Source: Betaproteobacteria bacterium
GTDB lineage: Bacteria; Pseudomonadota; Gammaproteobacteria; Burkholderiales; SG8-41
Direction: 5' to 3'
Assembly (NCBI GenBank): GCA_947467315.1
Contig: CANIID010000016.1
Coordinates: 1-32,623 of the forward strand
Length of the DNA stretch: 32,623 bases
Shown: one piece after another, positions 11,166 through 22,294 of the stretch
Layout of the letters: the number at the start of each line of letters is the position of its first letter
Position numbering within the stretch: the first letter of the stretch is position 1
Position numbers and translations under genes: made by a program
The notes under the pieces: generated by a model
The model's database searches: none
What the model was told of the DNA's origin: nothing
What the model saw: the letters and a program-made list of their open reading frames with translations, nothing else

Positions 11166-11648
11166 TTATTGCGGCGGACGCTGCACGTTGCGACGCGCAT
11201 CCACTTGTGCGTCTTTGAGCGTAACCGCCACCGGCGAGACGGGCGTGATCGTCAATTCGTATTCACCGCCGCCCTGCAGATCGACGAGGAATAAGGTGTG
11301 CACTGCCGATGTCGGCGCGGCCGGTGACTGATCCGAATGCGCCGACGGATGGTTGACGTTAAACGAACGCGTAGTCACCACGTTGCCGTCGCGGCTCAGA
11401 GTGGCGCGATAGGCATTCCACTTGCCGGCTTCGGTGGAATTCAGGGTGAAATCCGTGCGGAAATTAAACGCCACCGGGTTCATGTCCGGCGTCAGGTTGA
11501 ATTTCACCGGCGCGTAGGCGCCCGCCGGCCCGCCCTCGGCCGGCTGCAACGGGATACGCGCCACTTCGGTGCCGGTCACCACCCCCTCGCAACCCGATAA
11601 AAATCCCGCCAGCAAAAACAGTATCGCCAGTACTCGCCACGCACGCAT
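11166..11648 (-). CDS. Hypothetical lipoprotein
   Basis: 160 aa; N-terminal MRAWRVLAILFLLAGFLSGC lipobox (LSGC); no recognised domain in the mature region. Confidence 0.75.
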   Translation of the reverse strand: MRAWRVLAILFLLAGFLSGCEGVVTGTEVARIPLQPAEGGPAGAYAPVKFNLTPDMNPVAFNFRTDFTLNSTEAGKWNAYRATLSRDGNVVTTRSFNVNHPSAHSDQSPAAPTSAVHTLFLVDLQGGGEYELTITPVSPVAVTLKDAQVDARRNVQRPPQ

Positions 11649-11686
11649 GCCCGCCTCCTGTGTTTTATGAACCCGTCGAACTTTAC

Positions 11687-13033
11687 CTATTCACCCGCCG
11701 CTCGCACCGCGCTGGCGATGGCTTTCGCCCAGCGGCTTGCCTTGACGCGCGACTTGGCTTCGACCATCACGCGTATCACCGGTTCCGTGCCCGACGCCCG
11801 CAGCAACACGCGGCCTTCGTGCGCCAGATCATCCTGCGCTTTTTTCACCACGGCCGCGACGCCTGGTTTCGCCTGAAAATCCGCGCGCCGCTTGACCGGC
11901 ACATTAATCATCACCTGCGGATACAGCGCCACCGGCGCGCACGCCTGTGCCAGCGTCAATTTGGATTCACACAATGCGCGCAGCACTTGCAGCGCGGCAA
12001 CGATGGCATCCCCCGTCGTATGCTGATCCAGACACAGGATGTGCCCGGAATTTTCGCCGCCGAATTTCCAGCCGCGCGCCACCATCATCTCCAGCACATA
12101 ACGGTCGCCGACATTGGCGCGCGCGAACGGAATTTTCAGTTTGCCCAGCGCATTCTCGAACGCGAGATTGCTCATCAACGTGCCCACCACGCCGCCGTCG
12201 AGCCGGCGCCGTCGCTGCGCGTCACGCGCGATCACATACAGCAACTGATCACCGTCGTACACCACGCCACGCGCGTCCACCATCACCAGGCGGTCACCGT
12301 CGCCGTCGAGCGCGATGCCCAGATCGGCACGATGCGTTTTCACCGCTTGCTGTAACGCCTGCGGATGAGTCGCCCCCACCTTGTCATTGATATTGAAACC
12401 GTTGGGCGCATCGCCGATGGCAATCACTTCAGCGCCCAGCTCATGAAACACTTTTGCAGCGACGTGGTAGCCCGCGCCATTCGCGCTATCGACCACGATC
12501 TTCAACCCATGCAAATCCAGATCGGACGGAAACGTGCTCTTGCAAAATTCGATATAGCGACCGGGTGCATCATCGATACGCCGCACCTTGCCCACCCGCG
12601 CCGATGCCGCGCACAGCAGCGGCTTGTCGATTTGGGCTTCGATGGCGGACTCAACGCTGTCGGGCAGCTTGGCGCCGTCGCCATTAAAAAACTTGATACC
12701 GTTGTCGTCATACGGATTGTGCGAGGCGCTGATCACCACCCCCGCCGCCAGCCGCAGCGCGCGCGCGAGATACGCCACCGCCGGCGTCGGCATCGGCCCC
12801 ACCAGCAGCACATCCACGCCCGCCGCCGCGAAGCCCGCCTCCAGGGCGGACTCGAGCATGTAGCCCGACACGCGGGTGTCTTTGCCAATTAAAACCGTCG
12901 GTCGCTCTCCGCCTTCGCGGCTCGCCAGCACCTTGCCCGCGGCATAGCCGAGCCGCATGACGAAGTCGGGTGTGATGGGCGCCACGCCGACCTTGCCACG
13001 CACACCGTCTGTGCCGAAATATTTTCTACTCAT
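11687..13033 (-). CDS. glmM: Phosphoglucosamine mutase
   Basis: 448 aa; [58 protein letters not shown]. Confidence 0.97.
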   Translation of the reverse strand: MSRKYFGTDGVRGKVGVAPITPDFVMRLGYAAGKVLASREGGERPTVLIGKDTRVSGYMLESALEAGFAAAGVDVLLVGPMPTPAVAYLARALRLAAGVVISASHNPYDDNGIKFFNGDGAKLPDSVESAIEAQIDKPLLCAASARVGKVRRIDDAPGRYIEFCKSTFPSDLDLHGLKIVVDSANGAGYHVAAKVFHELGAEVIAIGDAPNGFNINDKVGATHPQALQQAVKTHRADLGIALDGDGDRLVMVDARGVVYDGDQLLYVIARDAQRRRRLDGGVVGTLMSNLAFENALGKLKIPFARANVGDRYVLEMMVARGWKFGGENSGHILCLDQHTTGDAIVAALQVLRALCESKLTLAQACAPVALYPQVMINVPVKRRADFQAKPGVAAVVKKAQDDLAHEGRVLLRASGTEPVIRVMVEAKSRVKASRWAKAIASAVRAAGE

Positions 13034-13050
13034 GATGCCTTCTCAAAAAA

Positions 13051-13875
13051 TCAGTTCGATTCCACCGCACGCAGCACCGCCAGCGCATCACGTGTCGCCG
13101 CAACATCATGCACACGCACCATCTGTGCGCCATTTTGCACTGCGATGATCGCCGCGGCCACACTGGCAAATACACGATCGGCAGGTTCGCGCCCGGTAAT
13201 CTTGCCCAACAGCGACTTGCGTGACAACCCTGCCAGCAGCACGCCGCCAAGGTTTTTGAACTTTCCCAGTTGGCGCAGCAACGCGAGATTATGCGCTTGC
13301 GTCTTGCCGAAACCAAAACCCGGATCAACTACGATACGATCCCGCGCAATGCCTGCGGCTTCCGCAGCTCGCACGCGTTCGGTCAGATAACCTCGAACGT
13401 CCTGGATCACATCCGCGTAATGGGGATCGTGCTGCATGGTGCGCGGTCCGCCCTGCATGTGCATGATGCAAATGGCGGCCTGACTCGCGGCCACCGCTTC
13501 AAACGCGCCGGGCGCGCGGAAGCCGCACACATCGTTCACCATCGCCGCGCCCGCCGCCACCGCCTCGCGCATCAGCGCCGGCTTTTGCGTATCGACCGAG
13601 ATCGGAATTGCCGCATCGGCCAGGGCCTCGATCACCGGCAGCACACGCCGCCGCTCTTCCTCCAGACTGACCGGCGCTGCACCAGGCCGTGTGGATTCAC
13701 CGCCGATGTCGAGCAGGTCCGCGCCTTCGGCGATCAGCGCGCGCGCGTGCGTAAGCGCATGTTTTAATTCAATATATTTTCCGCCATCCGAGAACGAATC
13801 GGGCGTGACATTGACCACGCCCATGATGAGGGGGCGGTCTAGCGGGAGCTGGAATTTTCCGCAGCAGAGAAACAT
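13051..13875 (-). CDS. folP: Dihydropteroate synthase
   Basis: MGVVNVTPDSFSDGG, DIGGESTRPGA, VDPGFGFGKT motifs; core protein begins at ATG 13875 (MFLCCGKFQLPLDRP), though the ORF runs upstream through a repeat to 13932. Confidence 0.93.
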   Translation of the reverse strand: MFLCCGKFQLPLDRPLIMGVVNVTPDSFSDGGKYIELKHALTHARALIAEGADLLDIGGESTRPGAAPVSLEEERRRVLPVIEALADAAIPISVDTQKPALMREAVAAGAAMVNDVCGFRAPGAFEAVAASQAAICIMHMQGGPRTMQHDPHYADVIQDVRGYLTERVRAAEAAGIARDRIVVDPGFGFGKTQAHNLALLRQLGKFKNLGGVLLAGLSRKSLLGKITGREPADRVFASVAAAIIAVQNGAQMVRVHDVAATRDALAVLRAVESN

Positions 13876-13876
13876 C

Positions 13877-13953
13877 GTGAAACGTAAAACGTGAAACGTG
13901 AAACGAAAAGGCCGCGCGCCACGGCGTTTCACATTTCACATCTCACGTTTCAC
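13877..13953. repeat. Inverted heptad repeat (about 29-bp arms) between ftsH stop and folP start
   Basis: Left arm gtgaaacgtaaaacgtgaaacgtgaaacg (13877-13905) and right arm cgtttcacatttcacatctcacgtttcac (13925-13953) are inverted with 25/29 matches; each arm is about four 7-bp units. Confidence 0.9.
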
Positions 13954-13959
13954 AGCACC

Positions 13960-15852
13960 TCAAGTCTCCGCCGCAGGCGCGGCGGGCGCTGTCGCGCTCG
14001 GTGTGTTATCGCTGGGCGGCGGCACTGTGGATTGCAGCGGCTTGGGCGAACGCGGCGGACGACCATCCATGATGTCCTTGATCTGATCGGCGTCTATGGT
14101 TTCCCATTCCATCAGCGCTTTGGTCATGGCCTCGACCTTGTCGCGGCTGTCTTCGATGATTTTTCGCGCGACGGCGTATTGCTGATCGATGATGCGGCGA
14201 ATCTCGGCATCCACCTTTTGCAGGGTCGATTCGGACATATTCTTGTGCGTGGTCACCGAGCGACCCAGAAACACTTCGCCGTCATTCTCGCCGTACACCA
14301 TCGGCCCCATCGAATCGGACATGCCGAATCGCGTCACCATGTCGCGCGCCAATTGCGTGGCGCGTTCAAAGTCGTTGGAGGCACCGGTGGAAATGTCATG
14401 CACAAAAAGTTCTTCGGCAATGCGGCCGCCGAACAGAAAACTGATCTGCGCCAGCATCTGGTTTTTATACTGGCTGATGCGATCACGCTCCGGCAGCACC
14501 CAGGTCAGGCCCAGTGCGCGCCCGCGCGGAATGATGGTCACCTTATGCACCGGATCGATACCCGGCAGCGACATACCCACGATCGCGTGGCCAGACTCAT
14601 GGTACGCCGTGGCGCGCTTTTCTTCCTCGGTGATCACCATGGATTTGCGCTCGGCACCCATAAAGATTTTATCTTTAGCGCGCTCGAAATCGTCCATGTC
14701 CACCAGGCGCTTGTTACTGCGCGCCGCGAACAGCGCGGCTTCGTTGACCAGGTTCGCAAGGTCCGCTCCCGACATGCCCGGCGTGCCACGCGCAATGATG
14801 TCGGCCTTCACGTCCGGTGCAATCGGCACTTTGCGCATATGCACCATCAAAATCTGTTCGCGACCCCGGATATCCGGCAGCGGCACCACCACCTGACGGT
14901 CAAAACGGCCCGGACGCATCAGCGCCGGATCGAGCACATCAGGCCGGTTGGTGGCAGCGATCACGATCACGCCGGCATTGGCCTCGAAGCCATCCATCTC
15001 GACCAGCAACTGGTTGAGCGTTTGTTCACGCTCATCGTTGCCGCCGCCCAACCCGGCGCCGCGTTGACGGCCCACAGCGTCGATCTCATCGATGAACACG
15101 ATACACGGCGCATGTTTCTTGGCGTTCTCAAACATGTCGCGCACCCGCGCCGCGCCCACGCCGACAAACATTTCCACAAAGTCAGAACCGGAGATCGAGA
15201 AAAACGGCACTTTCGCTTCACCGGCAATCGCGCGCGCCAGCAACGTTTTGCCGGTACCAGGACTGCCCACCATCAGCACGCCGCGCGGGATGCGCCCGCC
15301 GAGTTTCTGGAACTTCGACGGATCACGCAAAAATTCCACCAGTTCAGCGACTTCTTCTTTCGCCTCTTCGCAACCCGCGACATCGGCGAACGTCACCGTA
15401 TTGTTGGATTCATCGAGCATGCGCGCCTTGCTCTTGCCGAACGAAAACGCGCCGCCGCGCCCGCCACCCTGCATCTGCCGCATGAAGAATATCCACACGC
15501 CGATTAACAACAACATCGGGAACCACGAAATGAATACCTGCGCGAGGAAGCTTTGCGCTTCTTCCGGCTTGGCCTCAATGGCTACACCGTATTTCAGCAA
15601 GTCGTTGATCAAATCCCGGTCGGGAACGCCGAAGGTCTCGAACTTCTCGCCATTGATTCTGACGACCTTGATCAGGCGACCGCCTTCCAAAAAGGTAGCG
15701 CGGGCAATCCGGCCCTGCTTGACCTCATCGAGAAAGGCTGAATACTCGACTGGCTTCTGCGCCGCTTTCTGCCCGCCCACCTGATTGAACACCGTCATCA
15801 GCACCAGTGCGATAACCAGCCAAATGGCCACGGTTTTTACTAAATTATTCAA
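13960..15852 (-). CDS. ftsH: ATP-dependent zinc metalloprotease FtsH
   Basis: [18 protein letters not shown] Walker [14 protein letters not shown] Walker [14 protein letters not shown] zinc motif; probable TTG start at 15852 ([24 protein letters not shown]) with GAGGAG Shine-Dalgarno 6 nt upstream; longest ORF starts at 15870. Confidence 0.95.
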   Translation of the reverse strand: MNNLVKTVAIWLVIALVLMTVFNQVGGQKAAQKPVEYSAFLDEVKQGRIARATFLEGGRLIKVVRINGEKFETFGVPDRDLINDLLKYGVAIEAKPEEAQSFLAQVFISWFPMLLLIGVWIFFMRQMQGGGRGGAFSFGKSKARMLDESNNTVTFADVAGCEEAKEEVAELVEFLRDPSKFQKLGGRIPRGVLMVGSPGTGKTLLARAIAGEAKVPFFSISGSDFVEMFVGVGAARVRDMFENAKKHAPCIVFIDEIDAVGRQRGAGLGGGNDEREQTLNQLLVEMDGFEANAGVIVIAATNRPDVLDPALMRPGRFDRQVVVPLPDIRGREQILMVHMRKVPIAPDVKADIIARGTPGMSGADLANLVNEAALFAARSNKRLVDMDDFERAKDKIFMGAERKSMVITEEEKRATAYHESGHAIVGMSLPGIDPVHKVTIIPRGRALGLTWVLPERDRISQYKNQMLAQISFLFGGRIAEELFVHDISTGASNDFERATQLARDMVTRFGMSDSMGPMVYGENDGEVFLGRSVTTHKNMSESTLQKVDAEIRRIIDQQYAVARKIIEDSRDKVEAMTKALMEWETIDADQIKDIMDGRPPRSPKPLQSTVPPPSDNTPSATAPAAPAAET

Positions 15853-16038
15853 TGCTGCTCCTCGCCGCACTACGGCACGGCATCCAAGTTCGCACGTGAT
15901 TCAAAAAATTACCGGTGTTCTGGCCTGCTGTATTTGCGACTACAGCAACTCTGTTTGTCCGAGATTACCTAGGTCTTTCAATTCTATATGTTTTTCACCA
16001 CAGACGCAGCCTGATATTCCCTGCCAATCCAGCACTTT

Positions 16039-16662
16039 TCAAGCCTGTTTCAAGCCTTTGCCCAGTAAATACACCTCGCGTGACCCTTTGCGCGACGCGT
16101 CCGGCTTGCGCGTCTGCACCTGCACGAACACCGCGCGCATCGCTGTGACGAAATCATCAAAGCCTGCACCGTGAAACACTTTGACCAAAAAATTCCCCTG
16201 CGGTTTCAAATGCTTTGCTGCAAAGTCCAGCGCCAGTTCCACCAAACCGATGAGTCGCGCCTGGTCCACCTGTGCGATACCGCTGATATTGGGGGCCATA
16301 TCCGAAAGCACAAGGTCAACGCGCGCGCCGGCCAGCGCCAGCTCCACCGCAGCCAAACCGGCATCCGCGGAAAAATCGCCGCGAATAAAGGTCACGCCGG
16401 CCAGACCGGTCATTTCCAGCAAATCGATGGCAATTACACGGCCAGCGGGCCCGACGATACGGCCCGCCACCTGCGACCAGCCGCCCGGCGTCGCGCCCAA
16501 ATCGACCACCACCATACCCGGCTTGAGCAGATGGTCTTTCTCATTGATCTGCTGCAGCTTGTAAGCGGCGCGCGAACGCATGCCCTCGGCCGTCGCACGT
16601 TTGACGTACGGGTCGTTGACATGCTGCATCATCCACGCTTTACTGGTTCGGGTTCGGGACAT
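16039..16662 (-). CDS. rlmE: 23S rRNA (uridine2552-2'-O)-methyltransferase RlmE/FtsJ
   Basis: 207 aa; YVKRATAEGMRSRAAYKLQQINEKDHLLKPGMVVVDLGATPGGWSQ, LSDMAPNISGIAQVDQ; next to ftsH as in E. coli. Confidence 0.95.
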   Translation of the reverse strand: MSRTRTSKAWMMQHVNDPYVKRATAEGMRSRAAYKLQQINEKDHLLKPGMVVVDLGATPGGWSQVAGRIVGPAGRVIAIDLLEMTGLAGVTFIRGDFSADAGLAAVELALAGARVDLVLSDMAPNISGIAQVDQARLIGLVELALDFAAKHLKPQGNFLVKVFHGAGFDDFVTAMRAVFVQVQTRKPDASRKGSREVYLLGKGLKQA

Positions 16663-16735
16663 TAGGTTTTAAGGTTTATAGACTTGCGTGCCTCGGCGAT
16701 GTAGCGCGCCGCAACTTCTGGGTTACACTCCGCGC

Positions 16736-17170
16736 ATGACTGATTCAACATCCATTCAACTAAGCTCCGAGCAGCGCCGCACACTTAAAGCGCGCGCGCA
16801 TCATCTTGAGCCCGTGGTGATTATCGGCGATGCCGGCCTGACACCGGCCGTCATTCTCGAAATTGACGTGCATCTCAAAAGCCACGAACTGATCAAAGTC
16901 CGCGTAGCCGGCGACGACCGCGATGCGCGCGCCGCCATGATCAATACCATTTGCGAATCGCTCCACGCCGGCTTGGTGCAGCATATCGGAAAGACGCTGA
17001 TCGTGTTCAGGCCGAAGCCGCGGGCCTCCCTAAAAACCGCAGGCACCGCCGGCACCCAGTCCAAGGGCACCCGCCGCGGCGCCAGCGCGCCGGCCATGCC
17101 GTCTAAACGCAAACACGCCGCGCGTAAAGGCCCGCGCCGAACCAAACGCAGCTATCAAGGTTCAAAATAA
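16736..17170 (+). CDS. yhbY: CRS1/YhbY-family RNA-binding protein with basic C-terminal tail
   Basis: LSSEQRRTLKARAHHLEPVVIIGDAGLTPAVILEIDVHLKSHELIKVRV; start set at ATG 16736 (MTDSTSIQ). Confidence 0.9.
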   Translation: MTDSTSIQLSSEQRRTLKARAHHLEPVVIIGDAGLTPAVILEIDVHLKSHELIKVRVAGDDRDARAAMINTICESLHAGLVQHIGKTLIVFRPKPRASLKTAGTAGTQSKGTRRGASAPAMPSKRKHAARKGPRRTKRSYQGSK

Positions 17171-17216
17171 GCAGCGGGCAGTAACGCGGTGATCCATCCG
17201 TAAGCGGGTGATGCCC

Positions 17217-17693
17217 TCAGACGTATTTAACGTCCAGAATTTCATACTCCCGCACGCCACCGGGCGCCTGCACTTCGGCTACATCACCGGCTGATTTTCC
17301 GATCAACGATCGTGCGATGGGCGAATTGATGGAAATCTTGCCCTGCTTGATATCGGCCTCGTCCTCACCCACGATCTGGTAGGTCACTTTCAGACCTTTT
17401 TCAACGTCCTCGAGATCCACGGTCGCGCCGAACACACAGCGACCGTCGGCATCCAGCGTCGTGGGATCAATGATCTCGGAATTGGAAATTTTCCCATCGA
17501 GATCGGCAATACGGCCTTCGATAAAACTCTGCCGTTCCTTGGCCGCGTGATACTCGGCGTTTTCCGACAAATCACCGTGTGCCCGCGCTTCCGCAATGGC
17601 GGCAATAATGGCCGGGCGTTGCACCGTTTTCAGATCATGTAGTTCGACGCGCATTCTTTCCGCGCCGCGTACGGTCAGGGGTACTTTGTTCAT
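17217..17693 (-). CDS. greA: Transcription elongation factor GreA
   Basis: 158 aa; [54 protein letters not shown]...[32 protein letters not shown]. Confidence 0.96.
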   Translation of the reverse strand: MNKVPLTVRGAERMRVELHDLKTVQRPAIIAAIAEARAHGDLSENAEYHAAKERQSFIEGRIADLDGKISNSEIIDPTTLDADGRCVFGATVDLEDVEKGLKVTYQIVGEDEADIKQGKISINSPIARSLIGKSAGDVAEVQAPGGVREYEILDVKYV

Positions 17694-17708
17694 GGTTGTC
17701 TCCGCTGG

Positions 17709-20700
17709 CTATGCCGCAGCCAGTCGTTTATGTAGATTTTGCAATGCGTAGGCGTGCAACTCGCGTGCCTCTGCCATGCCCGCACAGGCTGCCCGCGCGC
17801 CCGCGATGGTGGTATAGAGCGGCACCCGATGCTGCAACGCCGCGCGCCGGATCGCATAGGAATCCTTGATCGCCTTGCGCGATTCCTCGACCGTGTTCAC
17901 CACTAGCACGATCTCGGCATTCTTGATCATATCGACGATATGCGGGCGGCCTTCGGCCACCTTGTTGATCGGCGCACATTTGAGTCCGGCGGCAATCAAC
18001 GCGTTCGCAGTACCGCGTGTCGCCACCAGCGCAAACCCAAGGGCATCCAGCGCGCGGCCAATCTCCACCGCGCGCGGCTTGTCCCCGTCGCGCACACTGA
18101 TGAATACCTTGCCAGATTCCGGCAGTTTTTCGCCCGCCGCCAACTGTGATTTCACAAACGCTTCGCCGAAGGTCTCGCCCACGCCCATCACTTCGCCGGT
18201 CGATTTCATTTCCGGGCCGAGGATAGTGTCCGCGCCGGGGAACTTGATAAACGGAAACACCGCCTCTTTCACGGAGAAATAAGGCGGTACGACCTCATCA
18301 GTAACCCCTTGTTCTAAAAGCGTTTTCCCAGCCTGGCAACGCGCGGCGATTTTCGCCAGCGGCAGACTGGTGGCTTTCGATACGAACGGCACGGTGCGCG
18401 ATGCGCGCGGATTCACTTCCAGCACATACACCACGTCAGTGTCGCCGTGCTTCTGAATCGCAAACTGCACGTTCATCAAGCCGACCACGTTCAAGCCCTT
18501 GGCCATCGCCACCGTCTGACGGCGCATTTCGGCCTGCAACTCCGGCGACAGCGAAAACGGTGGCAGCGAACACGCCGAGTCGCCCGAATGCACGCCCGCC
18601 TGCTCGATGTGCTCCATCACGCCGCCGATAATCACCTGCTTGCCGTCCGAAACCGCATCGACATCGACCTCGATCGCGTCGTTCAAAAAGCGATCCAGCA
18701 GCACCGGCGAATCGTTGGAAACCTTCACCGCCTCGCGCATGTAACGTTCGAGGTCTTCTTTCTGATGCACGATTTCCATCGCGCGCCCGCCCAGCACATA
18801 CGAGGGCCGCACCACCAGCGGATAACCAATTTCTTCGGCGGCAACGAGCGCCTTGGCGGCGCTGCGCACGGTGCGGTTGGGCGGCTGCTTCAACTTCAGC
18901 TTGTGCAGCAGTTTCTGGAAACGTTCGCGGTCTTCGGCCACATCGATGGAATCCGGCGTGGTGCCGATAATGGGCACACCATTGGCTTCGAGGTCGCGCG
19001 CCAGCTTCAACGGTGTCTGCCCGCCGAACTGCACAATCACGCCAAAGGGCTTTTCGATATGCACGATTTCCAGAACGTCTTCGAGCGTGACCGGCTCGAA
19101 ATATAGACGGCCCGAGGTGTCGTAATCCGTGGAAACAGTTTCGGGATTGCAATTAACCATGATGGTTTCAAAGCCATCTTCACGCAGCGCCAGAGACGCA
19201 TGCACGCAACAGTAGTCAAACTCAATGCCCTGCCCGATACGGTTAGGGCCGCCACCCAGCACCATGATTTTCTTGCGGTTGGTCGGCTGTGACTCGCATT
19301 CTTCTTCATACGTCGAGTACATGTACGCAGTGTTTGTCGAAAACTCCGCTGCACAGGTATCCACGCGCTTGAACACCGGACGCACGCCCAGCACATGCCG
19401 GCGATTACGTACATCGGTCTCGGTGCATTTGAGCAAGTGCGCGAGCCGCCGGTCGGAAAAACCCTTGCGCTTCAAGCGGCGCATTTCATCCGCGTCGATG
19501 TGCACCAACTGCTGATCGTCGAGCACCATTTCGATATCGATCAGGTCTTTGATCTGCGCCAGAAACCACGGATCGATATGCGTCAGCGCGTAGACCTCAT
19601 CCAGCGTAAAGCCGCACTCGAACGCGTCACCCACGTACCAAATGCGCTCCGGCCCCGGACGGCCCAGCTCGGCCTCGATCACCTCGCGATCGCGTGTGCG
19701 CTGGTTAAAGCCATCGACGCCGACTTCGAGACCACGCAGCGCTTTTTGCATCGACTCCTGAAAGGTGCGGCCCATCGCCATCACTTCGCCCACGGATTTC
19801 ATCTGCGTGGTCAGGCGGTCATCGGCCGAGGGAAATTTCTCGAACGCGAAACGCGGAATTTTAGTGACGACGTAATCAATCGTCGGCTCGAACGACGCCG
19901 GGGTCGCCCCACCCGTAATGTCGTTGCGCAACTCATCCAGCGTGTAACCCACTGCGAGCTTGGCCGCGACCTTGGCAATCGGAAAACCCGTCGCCTTCGA
20001 CGCCAGCGCGCTTGAACGCGACACGCGCGGGTTCATCTCGATGATGACCATGCGCCCGTCTTTAGGGTTGATGCCGAACTGCACATTCGAGCCGCCGGTT
20101 TCCACCCCGATCTCGCGCAGGCACGCAATCGAGGCGTTACGCATGATTTGGTATTCTTTATCCGTCAGCGTTTGCGCCGGCGCCACCGTGATCGAGTCGC
20201 CGGTATGCACGCCCATCGCGTCCAGATTCTCAATCGAGCAGATGATGATGCAGTTATCCTTGCGATCCCGCACCACTTCCATTTCGTATTCTTTCCAGCC
20301 GATCACGGATTCTTCGATCAGGATTTCGTGCGTGGGGCTGGCGTCTATGCCGCGCTCCACGATGGACATGAATTCTTCTTTGTTATACGCGATGCCGCCG
20401 CCGGTGCCGCCGAGTGTGAACGAGGGCCGAATAATCGTCGGGTAACCCACCATCGCCTGCACCTGCAGCGCCTCTTCCAGAGAGTGCGCCAGTGCCGAGC
20501 GCGGGCTGTCGAGGCCGATTTTGGCCATCGCCTTTTTGAATTTTTCGCGATCTTCGGCTTTGTCGATGGCTTCTTTGGAAGCGCCGATCATTTCCACGCC
20601 GTATTTTTCCAGCACGCCGTGCTTGGCCAAATCGAGCGCGCAGTTCAGCGCCGTTTGCCCGCCCATGGTCGGCAGCAGTGCATCGGGCTTTTCGATGGCG

Positions 20701-20933
20701 ATAATTTTCTCGACCATCTGCCAGGTAATCGGCTCGATGTAGGTCGCGTCCGCCATATTCGGATCGGTCATGATGGTGGCCGGATTCGAATTCACCAGCA
20801 CCACGCGATAGCCTTCCTCGCGCAGCGCCTTGCACGCCTGCGCACCGGAGTAATCAAACTCGCACGCCTGGCCGATAATGATTGGGCCGGCGCCGATGAT
20901 CAGGATGGTCTTTAAGTCGGTTCTTTTTGGCAT
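17709..20933 (-). CDS. carB: Carbamoyl-phosphate synthase large subunit
   Basis: 1074 aa; [44 protein letters not shown]; duplicated ATP-grasp halves. Confidence 0.98.
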   Translation of the reverse strand: MPKRTDLKTILIIGAGPIIIGQACEFDYSGAQACKALREEGYRVVLVNSNPATIMTDPNMADATYIEPITWQMVEKIIAIEKPDALLPTMGGQTALNCALDLAKHGVLEKYGVEMIGASKEAIDKAEDREKFKKAMAKIGLDSPRSALAHSLEEALQVQAMVGYPTIIRPSFTLGGTGGGIAYNKEEFMSIVERGIDASPTHEILIEESVIGWKEYEMEVVRDRKDNCIIICSIENLDAMGVHTGDSITVAPAQTLTDKEYQIMRNASIACLREIGVETGGSNVQFGINPKDGRMVIIEMNPRVSRSSALASKATGFPIAKVAAKLAVGYTLDELRNDITGGATPASFEPTIDYVVTKIPRFAFEKFPSADDRLTTQMKSVGEVMAMGRTFQESMQKALRGLEVGVDGFNQRTRDREVIEAELGRPGPERIWYVGDAFECGFTLDEVYALTHIDPWFLAQIKDLIDIEMVLDDQQLVHIDADEMRRLKRKGFSDRRLAHLLKCTETDVRNRRHVLGVRPVFKRVDTCAAEFSTNTAYMYSTYEEECESQPTNRKKIMVLGGGPNRIGQGIEFDYCCVHASLALREDGFETIMVNCNPETVSTDYDTSGRLYFEPVTLEDVLEIVHIEKPFGVIVQFGGQTPLKLARDLEANGVPIIGTTPDSIDVAEDRERFQKLLHKLKLKQPPNRTVRSAAKALVAAEEIGYPLVVRPSYVLGGRAMEIVHQKEDLERYMREAVKVSNDSPVLLDRFLNDAIEVDVDAVSDGKQVIIGGVMEHIEQAGVHSGDSACSLPPFSLSPELQAEMRRQTVAMAKGLNVVGLMNVQFAIQKHGDTDVVYVLEVNPRASRTVPFVSKATSLPLAKIAARCQAGKTLLEQGVTDEVVPPYFSVKEAVFPFIKFPGADTILGPEMKSTGEVMGVGETFGEAFVKSQLAAGEKLPESGKVFISVRDGDKPRAVEIGRALDALGFALVATRGTANALIAAGLKCAPINKVAEGRPHIVDMIKNAEIVLVVNTVEESRKAIKDSYAIRRAALQHRVPLYTTIAGARAACAGMAEARELHAYALQNLHKRLAAA

Positions 20934-20942
20934 GATGACTGG

Positions 20943-22079
20943 TTACGCTTTCCGCTGCTTATCCATCATCGCGGTGAATCGATCAAACAAATACGCCACA
21001 TCATGCGGCCCCGGACTGGCCTCCGGATGCCCCTGAAAACAAAACGCTGGCTTGTCGGTGCGTGCAAAGCCTTGCAGGCTGCCGTCGAACAACGACACAT
21101 GCGTCACGCGGCAATTCGCGGGCAAGGTTTTCGCATCCACCGCGAAACCGTGATTTTGGCTGGTAATCATCACGCGACCGGAATCCAAATCCTGCACCGG
21201 ATGATTTGCGCCGTGGTGGCCGAATTTCATCTTGATCGTTTGTGCCCCGCTCGCCAGCCCCATCAACTGATGACCAAGGCAGATGCCGAACAGCGGCACA
21301 TTTTTTTCGAGCAGTTCGCGGATAGCGGCAATTGCGTAATCGCAAGGCTCCGGATCGCCAGGGCCGTTGGACAAAAACACACCATCGGGTTTTAAAGCCA
21401 GCACGTCTTTGGCTGACGTCTGTGCAGGCACCACGGTCAGTTTGCAGCCGCGCGCGGCGAGCATGCGCAGGATGTTGCGCTTCACACCAAAGTCGTACGC
21501 CACCACATTGAATTTCGGTTCCGTGAGTTTGCCGTAGCCCTCACCCAACACCCACGACGTTTCGTCCCAAGCATAATTTTGCTGGCAACTCACCACCTTG
21601 GCGAGGTCCATGCCCTTCAAACCGGGGAAATCCTGCGCGGCTTTCAGTGCGACCTTCTCATCAACCTTACCGGCAATGATGCAGCCTTCCTGCGCACCCT
21701 TGTCACGCAGAATGCGCGTGAGCTTGCGCGTGTCGATATCCGCAATCGCCACCACGTTTTCGCGTTTGAGATATTCGTCCAGCGTCCATTTCATGCGGAA
21801 ATTCGACGCCAGCAACGGCAAATCGCGAATCACCAAACCTGCCGCATAAACGCGATCTGACTCCACGTCTTCGTCGTTTGCGCCGGTGTTGCCGATGTGC
21901 GGGTATGTTAGCGTGACAATCTGCCGGCAATACGACGGATCGGTGAGGATTTCCTGATACCCCGTCATGGCGGTGTTAAACACCACCTCGCCGGCGGACA
22001 GTCCATCAGCGCCGATAGACGTGCCACGAAATACCGTCCCGTCCTTGAGTACGAGGATAGCGGGCGTACGTGGTGACAC
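20943..22079 (-). CDS. carA: Carbamoyl-phosphate synthase small subunit
   Basis: 378 aa; class I glutamine amidotransferase motif [19 protein letters not shown] start at 22079 with AGGAGGT Shine-Dalgarno just upstream. Confidence 0.97.
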   Translation of the reverse strand: MSPRTPAILVLKDGTVFRGTSIGADGLSAGEVVFNTAMTGYQEILTDPSYCRQIVTLTYPHIGNTGANDEDVESDRVYAAGLVIRDLPLLASNFRMKWTLDEYLKRENVVAIADIDTRKLTRILRDKGAQEGCIIAGKVDEKVALKAAQDFPGLKGMDLAKVVSCQQNYAWDETSWVLGEGYGKLTEPKFNVVAYDFGVKRNILRMLAARGCKLTVVPAQTSAKDVLALKPDGVFLSNGPGDPEPCDYAIAAIRELLEKNVPLFGICLGHQLMGLASGAQTIKMKFGHHGANHPVQDLDSGRVMITSQNHGFAVDAKTLPANCRVTHVSLFDGSLQGFARTDKPAFCFQGHPEASPGPHDVAYLFDRFTAMMDKQRKA

Positions 22080-22126
22080 GGCAACCTCCTGATTTTACGA
22101 GTGTATTTTCAACACCGGATGTGGAA

Positions 22127-22162
22127 AGCGGGACAGGTCTAAACAATTAGGCCCGCCCCGCT
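22127..22162 (-). promoter_or_regulatory. Stem-loop in the carAB 5' leader
   Basis: AGCGGG (22127-22132) / CCCGCT (22157-22162) outer stem, inner GG.CTAA / TTAG.CC, loop acaa. Confidence 0.55.
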
Positions 22163-22175
22163 ACTTGAGGTTCAC

Positions 22176-22204
22176 ATTATACGCGAAGGCGCGGTGGGCT
22201 TCAA
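22176..22204 (-). promoter_or_regulatory. Sigma70-type promoter for carAB
   Basis: Minus-strand TTGAAG (22204-22199), 17-bp spacer, TATAAT (22181-22176), about 90 nt upstream of carA. Confidence 0.7.
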
Positions 22205-22294
22205 ATTGAGCGCTTTCAGATGGTGTAGATAGCTGAACCGTGCCTGCTTCACCGCATCGCTTGGCGCGTACCGTCTCATACGCGCAATACCCCG

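Noticed and set aside
13877-13953. CRISPR array
   Set aside because: Units are 7 bp and contiguous, inverted rather than direct, with no spacers and no cas genes.
16036-16060. Sigma32 -35 (two CTTGAAA copies) at the rlmE 3' end as an ftsH heat-shock promoter
   Set aside because: No CCCCATnT-like -10 at the proper distance; the direct repeat is partly coding sequence of rlmE (…GLKQA).
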